Assembly (NCBI GenBank): GCA_963810815.1
Contig: CAWEPB010000007.1
Coordinates: 1,178,001 to 1,242,000, forward strand
DNA: 64,000 bases
Reading direction: 5' to 3'
Source: CAVQWT01 sp963810815
GTDB lineage: Bacteria; Pseudomonadota; Gammaproteobacteria; Burkholderiales; Casimicrobiaceae
In this document: in pieces, positions 31,931 to 40,417 of the stretch
Position numbering within the stretch: the first letter of the stretch is position 1
How the letters are laid out: each line of letters begins with the position of its first letter
Notes under the pieces: model-generated
Seen by the model: the letters and a program-made list of their open reading frames with translations, nothing else
Databases searched by the model: none
Told to the model about the DNA's origin: nothing
Program-made: the position numbers and the translations under genes

Positions 31931-31968
31931 GTAATTCAACCTGGCCCCATTGCCGGGCCCCATTGCCG
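31931..31968 (-). repeat. REP-like core GGGGCCAGGTTGAATTAC plus a 13-bp tandem duplication
   Basis: Read on the minus strand, ggggccaggttgaattac (31948-31931) matches the cores at 15122 and 15273. Next to it ggccccattgccg is duplicated exactly in tandem (31943-31955 and 31956-31968). It lies between the divergent hydroxylase and esterase genes, where it also abuts the hydroxylase start. Confidence 0.55.
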
Positions 31969-32051
31969 CGCGCAGGATTGCCCTGCCCGGCGCGCACCGG
32001 CACAATCGACCGGGTCGCCGCGCGCCGCGCGGCTCGTTCGCTGGAGTCGCA

Positions 32052-33170
32052 ATGGCCCTGAAACGCCCGCCCCGCCTGTCCGGACGCGTGGTCGTGCTCG
32101 AGCACACGTCCAGGGTGCTTGCCGACAATCCGCTGGGCGATCCGCACGTGCGGCCGCTGGCCGTGTGGCTGCCGCCGCAGTACGACGAGGGCGCGACCCG
32201 GGGACGGGGCCGGCGCTTTCCCGTCCTCTACGATTTCGTCGGCTTCACCGGGTCGGGCCTGTCGCACGTCAACTGGAAGCCGTTCGGCGACAACGTGCCC
32301 GAGCGCGTCGCGCGGCTGATTCACGCGAAGAAGATGGGACCGGCGATCGTCGTGTTTCCCGACTGCTTCACGGCGCTGGGGGGCAACCAGTACGTGAACT
32401 CCCCGGCCGTCGGCCGCTACGCCGACTACCTCACGCGCGAGCTCGTTCCGCTCGTCGACGCCGAGTTCCGGACGCTGGCCGCGCGCGAGCACCGCGGCTG
32501 CTTCGGCAAGTCGTCGGGCGGCTACGGCGCGATCGTCCACGCGATGAAGCATCCCGCGTACTGGAGCGCGGTCGCCGATCATTCGGGCGACGCCTATTTC
32601 GATTTCTGCTACCGGTCCGACTGGCCCAATACGCTCAACGAACTCGCCAAGTACCGGCACCCGCGGCTGCACGAGGGACCGTACGACGCCCGGGCCGAGG
32701 CGCGCCAGCGCAAGGGACTCGCGGCCGGCCTCGACGACGGTCGTGTCCGCGCCTTCCTCGAGGCGGTGTGGAAACGCGAAAAGATCTCGTACCCCGAAGG
32801 CCACGCCATCATGAACATCTGCATGGCGGCGACGTACGATGCGGATCCGGCCGCGCCGCTGGGGTTCCGCCTCCCCTTCCATCTCGAAACCGGCGAACTC
32901 ATCCCCGAGCGCTGGCGCGCGTGGCTGCGGCACGATCCGATTCACATGGTCGCGCGCTACCGCCGGGCGCTGGCATCGATGCGGGCGATCTACATCGACT
33001 GCGGCTTCCGCGACCAGTATCACCTGCACTATGGCGCGCGCATCCTGTCCCGCCGCCTGGCCGAGCACGGCATCGAGCACCGCTACGAAGAGTTCGACGA
33101 CAACCACTCGGACATCGACTACCGGATGGACGCCAGCCTGCCGTACCTGTACCGGGCGCTGAAGGGCTGA
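32052..33170 (+). CDS. Enterochelin-esterase-like alpha/beta hydrolase
   Basis: A 372-residue cytosolic protein without a signal peptide. RRFPVLYDFVGFTG opens the esterase core, FGKSSGGYGAIVHAMKHP is the nucleophile elbow (GxSxG), and ADHSGDAYFDFCY follows. FDDNHSDIDYR near the end should supply the catalytic His. The family covers esterase D, Fes and tannase-like enzymes; the substrate cannot be told. GGAG lies five bases before the ATG at 32052. An earlier in-frame start at 31950 would run through the REP-like sequence and is rejected. Confidence 0.82.
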   Translation: MALKRPPRLSGRVVVLEHTSRVLADNPLGDPHVRPLAVWLPPQYDEGATRGRGRRFPVLYDFVGFTGSGLSHVNWKPFGDNVPERVARLIHAKKMGPAIVVFPDCFTALGGNQYVNSPAVGRYADYLTRELVPLVDAEFRTLAAREHRGCFGKSSGGYGAIVHAMKHPAYWSAVADHSGDAYFDFCYRSDWPNTLNELAKYRHPRLHEGPYDARAEARQRKGLAAGLDDGRVRAFLEAVWKREKISYPEGHAIMNICMAATYDADPAAPLGFRLPFHLETGELIPERWRAWLRHDPIHMVARYRRALASMRAIYIDCGFRDQYHLHYGARILSRRLAEHGIEHRYEEFDDNHSDIDYRMDASLPYLYRALKG

Positions 33171-33253
33171 TCGCGGATGACGCGCGAACGCGGCTGTGCT
33201 GATCCCGGATGCGGGGCCCGCCGTGGCGCCGACGGCCGCGCCGGTCGCTGATC

Positions 33254-34249
33254 GTGCGCGCGCTCCGCTTCGATCGTTTCGGCCCGCCGGCGGTGCTGTA
33301 CGTCGCGTCGGTGCCCGTGCCGGAGCCCGGCCCCGGTGAACTGGCGGTGCGCGTCGCCGCGGCGGGCCTCAATCCGCTGGACGGCAAGATCCGCGAAGGT
33401 CAGCTGCGCTGGCTGCCGATGCTCGCGCGGCCGCCGCGCGGTGTCGGCACCGATTTCGCCGGTACCGTCGAAGCCGTCGGTCCGGGCGTCGATGGATACG
33501 CGCGCGGCGACCGCGTGTTCGGATCGCTGTCGCCGCTGGCGCGGCAGGGATCGTTCGCCGAAGTCGTCGTCGTGCGCACCGACCGCATCGCGCGGATTCC
33601 GCCAGCGGTGACGCTGGAGACCGCGGCGGCGCTGCCGGTCGCCGGCGGCACCGCAGTGCAGGCGCTGACCGACGACGTGGCGCTGCGCGCAGGCCAGCGG
33701 GTCCTCGTCACCGGCGCCGCGGGCGGCGTCGGCGCGGCCGCCGTGCAGTACGCGAGGCACCTCGGAGCCAGCGTCACCGGCGTCTGCAGCGGCGCCAACG
33801 CGGACCACGTGCGCGCGCTGGGCGCCGGCACCGTCATCGACTATCGGACCGTCGACTGGACCCGCGGCAAAGCCGGCCGCGACCCCGGGGACCCCGAGCC
33901 TTACGACGTCATTCTCGACGCCGCCTGCGCCACCGACTTCGTCCGGGCCCGGCGCGTCCTGGCGCCGGACGGCGCCTACATCAGTACCCTCGGCCGCCAC
34001 GCTGCCGTCGCCGACCTCGTCCGCGGCCGCTTCGCCGCCCTCGGATCGCGGCAGCGCTGCATCGGCATCGCGCTCAAGGGCGGCGCGGCCGCCTGGGAGC
34101 GGCTGGCCGGGCTCGCGGCGCGCGGAGTCATCGCGCCGACGATCGCGCGCTCCATCCGGCTCGAGGACGTCGCCGCGGCGCAGGCCGCGATGGCGACCGG
34201 CCACGGCCGGGGCAAGACGCTGGTCGTTCCCACCCCTGGAGGTCCATGA
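33254..34249 (+). CDS. Zinc-independent NADP-dependent alcohol dehydrogenase/quinone reductase (MDR)
   Basis: A 331-residue medium-chain reductase of the quinone oxidoreductase type. PGPGELAVRVAAAGLNPLDG and GTDFAGTVEAVGPGV are the GroES-like half; VLVTGAAGGVGAAAVQYARH is the nucleotide-binding motif. The zinc ligands of classic ADHs are absent. It should reduce quinones or enones with NADPH. The GTG at 33254 (MRALRFDRFG) is favoured over the upstream ATG at 33209. It overlaps the next gene as ATGA. Confidence 0.85.
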   Translation: MRALRFDRFGPPAVLYVASVPVPEPGPGELAVRVAAAGLNPLDGKIREGQLRWLPMLARPPRGVGTDFAGTVEAVGPGVDGYARGDRVFGSLSPLARQGSFAEVVVVRTDRIARIPPAVTLETAAALPVAGGTAVQALTDDVALRAGQRVLVTGAAGGVGAAAVQYARHLGASVTGVCSGANADHVRALGAGTVIDYRTVDWTRGKAGRDPGDPEPYDVILDAACATDFVRARRVLAPDGAYISTLGRHAAVADLVRGRFAALGSRQRCIGIALKGGAAAWERLAGLAARGVIAPTIARSIRLEDVAAAQAAMATGHGRGKTLVVPTPGGP

Positions 34250-34950
34250 ACCATCCCCATCGTGCCGCCGGCGTCCGGTTCCGCATCCTCGCGTTCGCGT
34301 TCGCCGTCATGCACGGCACGGTTCCCGCCGCGTCGGCGCAAGGGCCGGCCGTGCCGGCAGCACCGACTGTGCCGACAGCACCGACCGCACCGGCCACCGC
34401 CGCCGCGCCGGCAACGCCGGCGGCCGCGCCATCGCCAGGCGGCGCGGCGCCGTCCCCGGTCGGCGCGCCGCCGCCGGTCGTCGTTCCGCCCCCGCCGCCG
34501 TTGCCCTGCACCGCACCGGAAGCGAAGCAGTTCGATTTCTGGCTCGGCGACTGGAAGGTGGCCTGGGACGCATCGCCGGGTATGCCGGCGGGCACCGGCG
34601 TCAATCGCGTGTCCCGGGTGCTCGACGGCTGCGCGATCGAGGAAAATTTCCGCACCGACGAGCCGGAACCGCTGGTCGGGCGCAGCCTGTCGGTGTGGAG
34701 CCCCAGCCGCCAGCGCTGGCAGCAGACCTGGGTGGACAACCAGGGCAGCTACCTCGACTTCACCGGCGGGTTCAGGGATGGCCGGATGGTGCTCGCACGC
34801 GAAAGCACGGACAGCGACGGCAAGCGGCGGCTGCAACGGATGACCTTCGAGAACATCCGTGCCGACGCACTGGACTGGCGCTGGGAATCGTCGGCTGACG
34901 GGCGCGAATGGAAGACGAACTGGCTGATCCGCTACACGCGGACCCGCTGA
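34246..34950 (+). CDS. Exported DUF1579-like (lipocalin-like) protein
   Basis: A 234-residue protein. A signal peptide ending near AASAQG is followed by a 55-residue Pro/Ala/Thr linker and a single domain starting KQFDFWLGDWKVAWD. That FDFWxGxW motif and the alternating polar/hydrophobic strands (VLDGCAIEENF, TWVDNQGSYLDFTGGF) fit small beta-barrel proteins annotated DUF1579 or similar. Ligand and role are unknown. It is coupled to the quinone reductase gene by an ATGA overlap. Confidence 0.7.
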   Translation: MNHPHRAAGVRFRILAFAFAVMHGTVPAASAQGPAVPAAPTVPTAPTAPATAAAPATPAAAPSPGGAAPSPVGAPPPVVVPPPPPLPCTAPEAKQFDFWLGDWKVAWDASPGMPAGTGVNRVSRVLDGCAIEENFRTDEPEPLVGRSLSVWSPSRQRWQQTWVDNQGSYLDFTGGFRDGRMVLARESTDSDGKRRLQRMTFENIRADALDWRWESSADGREWKTNWLIRYTRTR

Positions 34951-35025
34951 GCGACGGACGTCGACCGGCGCCGCACCGCACACGCGCGGCGCGGACGTCG
35001 ATCGCAAACACGGAAAGGACGAGCG

Positions 35026-35922
35026 ATGCGTTGGGGCGACATGCGCAAGAGCGACAACGTCGAGGACCGCGGCGGAACGGAGGCGGGTCGCGGCGGGTTC
35101 CCGCTGGGGAGCGGGATGAAGCTGGGCGGCGGCGCGCTGGTCGTCGTGGTGATCCTCAGCCTGCTGTTCGGCATCGACCCGATGGTGTTCCTCGGCGGCG
35201 GCGCACCGACCGGGGGCCCGGGCCCGGCCCCCGGCTACGGCCCGCAGGTGTCGGTGCCTCCCGCGGCGCCGGCGGGAACGACCGACCCGGCGAAGGACTT
35301 CGCCGCGCGGATCCTCGGCGACACCGAGGACGTCTGGACCGCGCTGTTCCAGGCCATGGGATCGCACTACGAGAAGCCGAAGCTGGTCCTGTTCCGCGGC
35401 CAGGTGCGTTCCTCCTGCGGCACCGCCAGCGCCGCCGTCGGCCCGTTCTACTGCTCGGCCGACCGCTCGGTCTACCTCGACACCGCATTCTTCGACCAGT
35501 TGTCGACCCGGTTCAAGGCGCCCGGCGACTTCGCGCAGGCCTATGTCATCGCGCACGAGATCGGCCATCACGTCCAGAACCAAATGGGCGTGATGGAACA
35601 GTTCGAGCGCCGGTCGCAGCGCGCCACCGAGCGCGAACGCAACGCGCTGTCGGTGCGCCTGGAGCTGCAGGCCGACTGTTTCGCCGGCGTATGGGGCCAC
35701 TTCGCCGCGCGGCGCAACCTGCTGGAGCCCGGCGACGTCGAGGAAGGCCTGCGGGCGGCTTCCGCCGTCGGCGACGACCAGGTCCAGCGGCGCGCGCAGG
35801 GTTACGTGGTGCCGGATTCGTTCACGCACGGCACCGCGGACCAGCGGCTGCGCTGGTTCAAGACCGGCCTCGCCTCCGGCGATCCGCGGGTCTGCGATAC
35901 GTTCGCCGCGAACGCGGGCTGA
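35026..35922 (+). CDS. Neutral zinc metallopeptidase, YpfJ/KPN_02809 family
   Basis: A 298-residue membrane-anchored protein. MRWGDMRKSDNVEDRG at the start is highly characteristic of YpfJ. One hydrophobic segment (LVVVVILSLLFGI) precedes a Gly/Pro linker and the extracytoplasmic domain. VIAHEIGHHVQNQMG carries the HExxH zinc site, and LELQADCFAGVWGH supplies a further ligand. YCSADRSVYLDTAFFDQL is conserved. Role in the cell unknown. It converges on the next gene with three bases between stops. Confidence 0.92.
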   Translation: MRWGDMRKSDNVEDRGGTEAGRGGFPLGSGMKLGGGALVVVVILSLLFGIDPMVFLGGGAPTGGPGPAPGYGPQVSVPPAAPAGTTDPAKDFAARILGDTEDVWTALFQAMGSHYEKPKLVLFRGQVRSSCGTASAAVGPFYCSADRSVYLDTAFFDQLSTRFKAPGDFAQAYVIAHEIGHHVQNQMGVMEQFERRSQRATERERNALSVRLELQADCFAGVWGHFAARRNLLEPGDVEEGLRAASAVGDDQVQRRAQGYVVPDSFTHGTADQRLRWFKTGLASGDPRVCDTFAANAG

Positions 35923-35925
35923 CGG

Positions 35926-36387
35926 TCAGCGCTTCGGCGGCCCGCCGTCCGCCTGCAGCCGCAGGCGTGTGACGCGCTTGTCGTACTCGGCCTCCACCGC
36001 CGCCGTCACCTCCTCGTTGCGGGCGGTGAGGACACGGCCGCCGCTCTTGCGGCACTGGTCGCGCTCGTACTGGCACGGCCCCATCTCGGGGTGCCGCCGG
36101 CACAGCCGGTCGACCGACTCCGACAGCACCAGCGGCTCGCGCGTGCCGCTGCGTTCGCAGGTGTAGAGGGGCCCCGGCGGCGGGTCCACCACGGGCAAAG
36201 CCACCTTGGGCGGCGCGGGCGCGACCGGCGCCACCGCCGCCGGCGCGGCGGGTGCCGCGCGGGTCGTCGGCGGCGCGGCCGTCGGGGGCACGACCCGCCC
36301 GCAGGCGGCGACGGCGAGCAGCACCCCGGCGGCAAACCACAGGCGCCGCCTGATGGCCCGCCGCGGCCCGGCCTTGATCGCCGTCAA
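35926..36387 (-). CDS. Small lipoprotein of unknown function
   Basis: About 153 residues from a TTG at 36387, which has GGAT upstream; no ATG gives this frame a sensible start. Arg-rich N-region and FAAGVLLAVAACGR form a lipoprotein signal (lipobox VAAC). A Pro/Ala linker precedes a domain with four cysteines (LYTCERSG, LCRRHPEMGPCQYERDQCRK) and a charged C-terminus. The family is not recognised. The start codon choice is uncertain. Confidence 0.6.
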   Translation of the reverse strand: MTAIKAGPRRAIRRRLWFAAGVLLAVAACGRVVPPTAAPPTTRAAPAAPAAVAPVAPAPPKVALPVVDPPPGPLYTCERSGTREPLVLSESVDRLCRRHPEMGPCQYERDQCRKSGGRVLTARNEEVTAAVEAEYDKRVTRLRLQADGGPPKR

Positions 36388-36445
36388 ACCGATCCGGGGA
36401 GAGATGCCTAGACTGGCCGCATCGATCACCGGGAAGGAGCCGTCC

Positions 36446-36607
36446 TTGGACGCATGGCGTGAGTTGTTCTCGACCGACATCGGGCTGATGAGCCTCGGCG
36501 TACTGGTGGTCATGTTCGGCATCGGCGCGTTCTTCATTCGCTGGTTCCTGGTTCGGATCCGCGAGGATACCGCCACCCGCGACGCCGCGGCGCGCGCTCC
36601 CCGCTGA
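36446..36607 (+). CDS. DUF3149 small membrane protein
   Basis: A 53-residue protein starting at a TTG (36446) behind AAGGAG. DAWRELFSTDIGLMSLGVLV and FGIGAFFIRWFLVRIREDTA match DUF3149, a short single-helix membrane protein of betaproteobacteria. Function unknown. It is divergent from the small lipoprotein gene. Confidence 0.8.
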   Translation: MDAWRELFSTDIGLMSLGVLVVMFGIGAFFIRWFLVRIREDTATRDAAARAPR

Positions 36608-36696
36608 ATCGTGCCGGTGGAGGCTCGAGGGCGCCACGGTTCGCGCCGGCCCGCGCCGGTGCGCGCCGTTTCCGGGCTGCAACGCGGGCTGACGCC

Positions 36697-37422
36697 ATGA
36701 CGCCGGTTCCGCCGCCGTTGGCCTGCCCGTCCTGCCGCGCACCGATGCGGCAGGTCGTGCTCGGTCGCAGGATGGCGGGTGATGCCGTCGTCGATCTGTG
36801 CGTCCCCTGCCACCTGCTCTGGTTCGACGCATTCGAAAGCGTCCAGCTGACCCCCGGCGGCACGCTCGCGCTGTTCGAGGCCATCCGCGACGGCGCCACC
36901 GCGGACCGCCGGTCCGTTCCGAGCCGTCTCGGCTGTCCCCGCTGCGCCGCTCCACTCGCCTTCACGCAGGACCTGCAGCGGACCACCCGCTTCACCTATC
37001 ACCGCTGCCCGCGCGGCCACGGCCGGCTGACGCCGTTCGTCCAGTTCCTGCGCGAAAAGGACTTCATCCGTCCGCTGGCCCCCGCCGACATCGCGCGGCT
37101 GGCCGCGCAGGTCAAGGTCATCCGCTGCTCCGGCTGCGGCGCGCCGGTCGATCTCGCGCGCGACACCGCCTGCGGACACTGCGGCGCGCCGATCGCGGTG
37201 CTCGACCCGGACGCCGTGGCGCGGACGGTCGGCGCGCTGAAAGGTGCGGAGGCGAAGCGCACGACCATCGACGTCGAGGCGCTGGTCGACGGTCTCGCCG
37301 ACGCGCAGTCGCGCCAGCGCGAGTTCGACCGCGCGGCGGGCCGGCAACCGATCGGGGCGCGGCTCGTCGTCGATCTCCTCGACCTGGGGTTCGACGTCCT
37401 CAAGGCCGCGATGTCGCGCTGA
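36697..37422 (+). CDS. Zinc-ribbon protein (TFIIB-type zinc finger)
   Basis: A 241-residue soluble protein with at least three Cys pairs arranged as zinc ribbons: ACPSCRAPM with LCVPCHLLWFD (residues 9-50), LGCPRCAAPL with HRCPRGHGRL (about 80-110), and IRCSGCGAPVD with ACGHCGAPIAV (about 145-175). The first, with LWFD, fits zf-TFIIB in bacterial proteins of unknown role. A helical C-terminal third follows. No partner is evident. Confidence 0.75.
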   Translation: MTPVPPPLACPSCRAPMRQVVLGRRMAGDAVVDLCVPCHLLWFDAFESVQLTPGGTLALFEAIRDGATADRRSVPSRLGCPRCAAPLAFTQDLQRTTRFTYHRCPRGHGRLTPFVQFLREKDFIRPLAPADIARLAAQVKVIRCSGCGAPVDLARDTACGHCGAPIAVLDPDAVARTVGALKGAEAKRTTIDVEALVDGLADAQSRQREFDRAAGRQPIGARLVVDLLDLGFDVLKAAMSR

Positions 37423-37461
37423 CCCGTGCCGGCGCGGTTCGCGAACGCGACCGCGGGCGGC

Positions 37462-37467
37462 TAAAAT
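37462..37467 (+). promoter_or_regulatory. TAAAAT -10 element
   Basis: TAAAAT in GC-rich sequence, 25 bp before the ATG at 37493. No clear -35. Confidence 0.4.
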
Positions 37468-37492
37468 GACCTCTTTTGCCTGGAGACCCGAC

Positions 37493-37840
37493 ATGCGCAA
37501 TCTTCGCCACCTGGCCGCCGTCCTGGCGCTCGGTCCCGCCCTTGCCCTGGCGCAGGCCCCCGCCGCGGCGCCGGCCGCCGTGCCCGCGCCCAGTTGCGCG
37601 CACCCGGGCGACCATCCCGGCCGGCTCGCCTCCGACAACCAGGTCCGCAACTGGGCCCGCGAGGCGCGCGCCTATCTCGAGTGCCTGAAGAAGTTCGTCG
37701 ACGACCAGAAGGCGCTGGCGCTGCCGCTGCTCGAGCGCGCGAAGCCGCACCAGGACGCCGCGAACGCGGCGATCGACCTCTACAACAAGTCGCAGAAGGA
37801 CTTCGTCGACCAGCAGGAAAAGGCCAACGCGGCGCCCTGA
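37493..37840 (+). CDS. Small exported protein of unknown function
   Basis: A 115-residue protein. The signal peptide (LAAVLALGPALALAQA) starts at the ATG at 37493, with GGAG before it. The mature part is short, helical and Lys/Gln-rich (NWAREARAYLECLKKFVDDQ, FVDQQEKANAAP) with two cysteines (SCAHPG and YLECL). I do not recognise it. Its stop codon is the TGA of the first unit of a 13-bp tandem repeat. Confidence 0.65.
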   Translation: MRNLRHLAAVLALGPALALAQAPAAAPAAVPAPSCAHPGDHPGRLASDNQVRNWAREARAYLECLKKFVDDQKALALPLLERAKPHQDAANAAIDLYNKSQKDFVDQQEKANAAP

Positions 37841-37879
37841 CGCGGCGCCCTGACGCGGCGCCCTGACGCGGCGCCCGGA
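37828..37879. repeat. Four copies of a 13-bp tandem repeat (cgcggcgccctga)
   Basis: Copies at 37828-37840, 37841-37853, 37854-37866 and a fourth with one change (ccctga to cccgga) at 37867-37879. The first copy is the last four codons and stop of the preceding gene. Because 13 is not a multiple of three, the three TGAs fall in three different frames. Confidence 0.95.
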
Positions 37880-37906
37880 CGTGGTACCGGCGGGGGTCGC
37901 GGCGCC

Positions 37907-38371
37907 TTACTGCGCCGGCGGCGCGTCCGCCGGCGGCGCGTCGCCCTGCGGCGCTTCGCTCGGCGTGCCCTCGACGTGCATCGCGGCGACGCGGCCGTCG
38001 AGGAACGCGATGTGCAGCATGCCCTCGGGTCGTCCGTAGATCCAGACCACCGAAGCGCGCTCGCCCGGACGCGGCCCCCGGGTTTCCGGCGGCGGCCCGA
38101 GCGCCTGCTCGACCAGCCGCTGCGGCATGCCCACTCTCGGCGCGTGCTGCTGCACGGCAGCGGCCCACTCCGATTCGGCGGCGGCGCCGTCGTTGCTGCT
38201 GCCGTTGTCGGTGCGCACCTCCAGCGGCCCGCCCTTCTGCCCGCTGCGACAGGGCGTCTGCTGGTACGTCGTCGCGCCGTTGGGGTCGATGCACTTGAAC
38301 ACCTGCCCGTGGGCCGGGCCGATGGCGGCGCAGAGAATCGCGACGGACAGCTGGTAGCGTGGACGGATCAT
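37907..38371 (-). CDS. Exported DUF4124 domain protein
   Basis: A 154-residue protein with a signal peptide (LSVAILCAAIGPAHG). The mature start QVFKCIDPNGATTYQQTPC is the DUF4124 motif with its two cysteines. The rest includes a segment resembling SmpA/OmlA (GMPQRLVEQALGPP and SVVWIYGR), then an acidic, Pro-rich end. Function unknown. It is divergent from aceK. Confidence 0.82.
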   Translation of the reverse strand: MIRPRYQLSVAILCAAIGPAHGQVFKCIDPNGATTYQQTPCRSGQKGGPLEVRTDNGSSNDGAAAESEWAAAVQQHAPRVGMPQRLVEQALGPPPETRGPRPGERASVVWIYGRPEGMLHIAFLDGRVAAMHVEGTPSEAPQGDAPPADAPPAQ

Positions 38372-38435
38372 GATTCCCGGGGCGGAGCGGTCGGCCTGAC
38401 GCGCGTCGATACCGGGCGCGCCGATGCCGCTAGGG

Positions 38436-38441
38436 TATCAT
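38436..38441 (+). promoter_or_regulatory. TATCAT -10 element for aceK
   Basis: TATCAT preceded by tagg lies 22 bp before the ATG at 38464. No strong -35. Confidence 0.4.
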
Positions 38442-38463
38442 CGGACGACACCGCCATCATCCC

Positions 38464-40245
38464 ATGCCCGTCGCCGCCGCCGCCCTCGCCGCCCGCAAGG
38501 CTCCGCTGTCCGAGCACGCACGGCCGATCGCCCAGGCCATCCTCGACGGCTTCAACCGCCACTACGCGCTGTTCCGCGACTGCGCCCGCGCGGCCAAGCG
38601 GCACTTCGAGGACGGCAACTGGCGCGCGATCCAGCACGTCGCGCGCGACCGCATCGACTTCTACGACCGGCGGGTGCTGGAGACCGCCGAGCGGCTCGAT
38701 CGCGACTATCGAAACGTCGGCATCGATCTATCGGCCAACGACACGCTCTGGGAGCAGGTCAAGCTGCACTACATCGGCCTGCTGATCGACCATCGGCAGC
38801 CGGAGTGCGCCGAAACGTTCTTCAACTCGGTGCTGGTGAAGATCCTGAACCGGGCCTATTTTCACAACCGGTTCATCTTCGTCCGGCCCGCGATGTCGAC
38901 CGAGCACATCGACGCCGACCCGCCGTCGTACCGCAGCTACTACCCGCTGCAGCAGGGCCTGCGCGCGGCGATGATGGACATCGTGCTCGACTTCGGCCTC
39001 GCACGCCCGTTCGCCGATTTTCGCCGCGACCTCGCCAACGTGCTGCGCGCGTTCCGCCAGGTCCTGCCGCGGCCGTGGAAGCCCGAGTCGAACCACCAGA
39101 TCCAGGTCCTGTCGGGCCTGTTCTTCCGCAACCAGACGGCCTACATCGCCGGCCGCGTGGTCAACGGCATCCAGACGCTGCCGTTCGTCGTGGCGGTCAA
39201 GCACACCGCCGACGGCCGGCTGTACGTCGACGCGCTGGTCACCGGCGAGCGCGAGCTCGCGGTGCTGTTCTCGGCCAACCGGGCGTACTTCCTCGTCGAC
39301 ATGGAGGTGCCTTCCGCGTACGTCGACTTCCTGCTGTCGATGCTGCCGGACAAGACCGGGTCGGAGATGTACACGATGGTCGGCCTGCAGAAGCACGGCA
39401 AGAGCCTGTTCTTCCGCGATTTCCTGCACCACCTCAAGCACTCGCGCGACAAGTTCGTCGTCGCGCCCGGCATCAAGGGCCTGGTGATGACGGTGTTCAC
39501 GCTGCCGTCGTATCCGTACGTGTTCAAGGTGATCAAGGACCGCATCGCGTCGAGCAAGGACACCGACCGCGCGCGGGTCAAGCAGAAGTACTGGCTGGTC
39601 AAGCACCACGACCGGGTCGGGCGCATGACCGACATCCTGGAGTACTCCGACGTCGCGTTCCCGCGCGAGCGGTTCTCCGAGGCGCTGATCGCCGAGCTCA
39701 AGTCGGTCGCACCGTCGATGATCGAGGAGGACGGCGCGCACATCGTCGTTCGCCACCTGTACATCGAGCGCCGGATGACGCCGCTCAACATCTTTCTCGA
39801 GCGCTGCGACGACGCGCAGCGGCTGCACGCGATGCGCGAGTACGGCGCGGCGATCAAGGAACTCGCCGTCGTCAACATCTTCGCCGGCGACCTGCTGTTC
39901 AAGAATTTCGGCGTGACCCGCTTCGGCCGGGTCGTGTTCTACGATTACGACGAGATCGAGTACCTGGTCGACTGCAACTTCCGGCGCATCCCCAACCCGC
40001 CTCCGGGCTACGACGACATGTCCGGCGACGTCTGGTACCCGGTCGGCCCGCTCGACGTGTTCCCCGAGGAGTTCGCGACGTTCCTGCTCACCGATCCGAA
40101 GACGCGCGACGCGTTCATGTACCACCACCCCGACCTGCTCGAGGCCGAGTGGTGGCAGGCGCGGCAGCGGGAGATTCGCACCGGGGGCCTGGCCGAGGTG
40201 CTGTCCTACCCCGAAGAGATCCGCTTCCCGCCGCCGGCGGATTGA
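38464..40245 (+). CDS. aceK: Isocitrate dehydrogenase kinase/phosphatase AceK
   Basis: A 593-residue cytosolic enzyme of normal family length. AILDGFNRHYALFRDCARAA, RNVGIDLSANDTLWEQVKLH and FHNRFIFVRPAMSTEHI are AceK landmarks. APGIKGLVMTVFTLPSYPYV is the ATP-binding loop and YDYDEIEYLVDCNFRRIP follows the catalytic Asp region. It phosphorylates and dephosphorylates isocitrate dehydrogenase to direct carbon into the glyoxylate shunt. aceA and aceB are not adjacent. It appears monocistronic. Confidence 0.96.
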   Translation: MPVAAAALAARKAPLSEHARPIAQAILDGFNRHYALFRDCARAAKRHFEDGNWRAIQHVARDRIDFYDRRVLETAERLDRDYRNVGIDLSANDTLWEQVKLHYIGLLIDHRQPECAETFFNSVLVKILNRAYFHNRFIFVRPAMSTEHIDADPPSYRSYYPLQQGLRAAMMDIVLDFGLARPFADFRRDLANVLRAFRQVLPRPWKPESNHQIQVLSGLFFRNQTAYIAGRVVNGIQTLPFVVAVKHTADGRLYVDALVTGERELAVLFSANRAYFLVDMEVPSAYVDFLLSMLPDKTGSEMYTMVGLQKHGKSLFFRDFLHHLKHSRDKFVVAPGIKGLVMTVFTLPSYPYVFKVIKDRIASSKDTDRARVKQKYWLVKHHDRVGRMTDILEYSDVAFPRERFSEALIAELKSVAPSMIEEDGAHIVVRHLYIERRMTPLNIFLERCDDAQRLHAMREYGAAIKELAVVNIFAGDLLFKNFGVTRFGRVVFYDYDEIEYLVDCNFRRIPNPPPGYDDMSGDVWYPVGPLDVFPEEFATFLLTDPKTRDAFMYHHPDLLEAEWWQARQREIRTGGLAEVLSYPEEIRFPPPAD

Positions 40246-40417
40246 CGACCGAGGGTCGACGGTCGCCGCCGCCCGCCGGGTGGACGCGACCGCCCTTCGG
40301 CGGAGGTTTTCCGGCCGCGGCGACGCGTGCATACTTTGCGGCACAAGAACGGGTGCCGTCGGGCGCGAACCGCGCGCGATCTGTACACGACAATACGGAG
40401 CAGGCTGCGGGGGATCG

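Noticed and set aside
37841..37879. The 13-bp repeat as a terminator
   Set aside because: The repeats are direct, not inverted, and no T-run follows.
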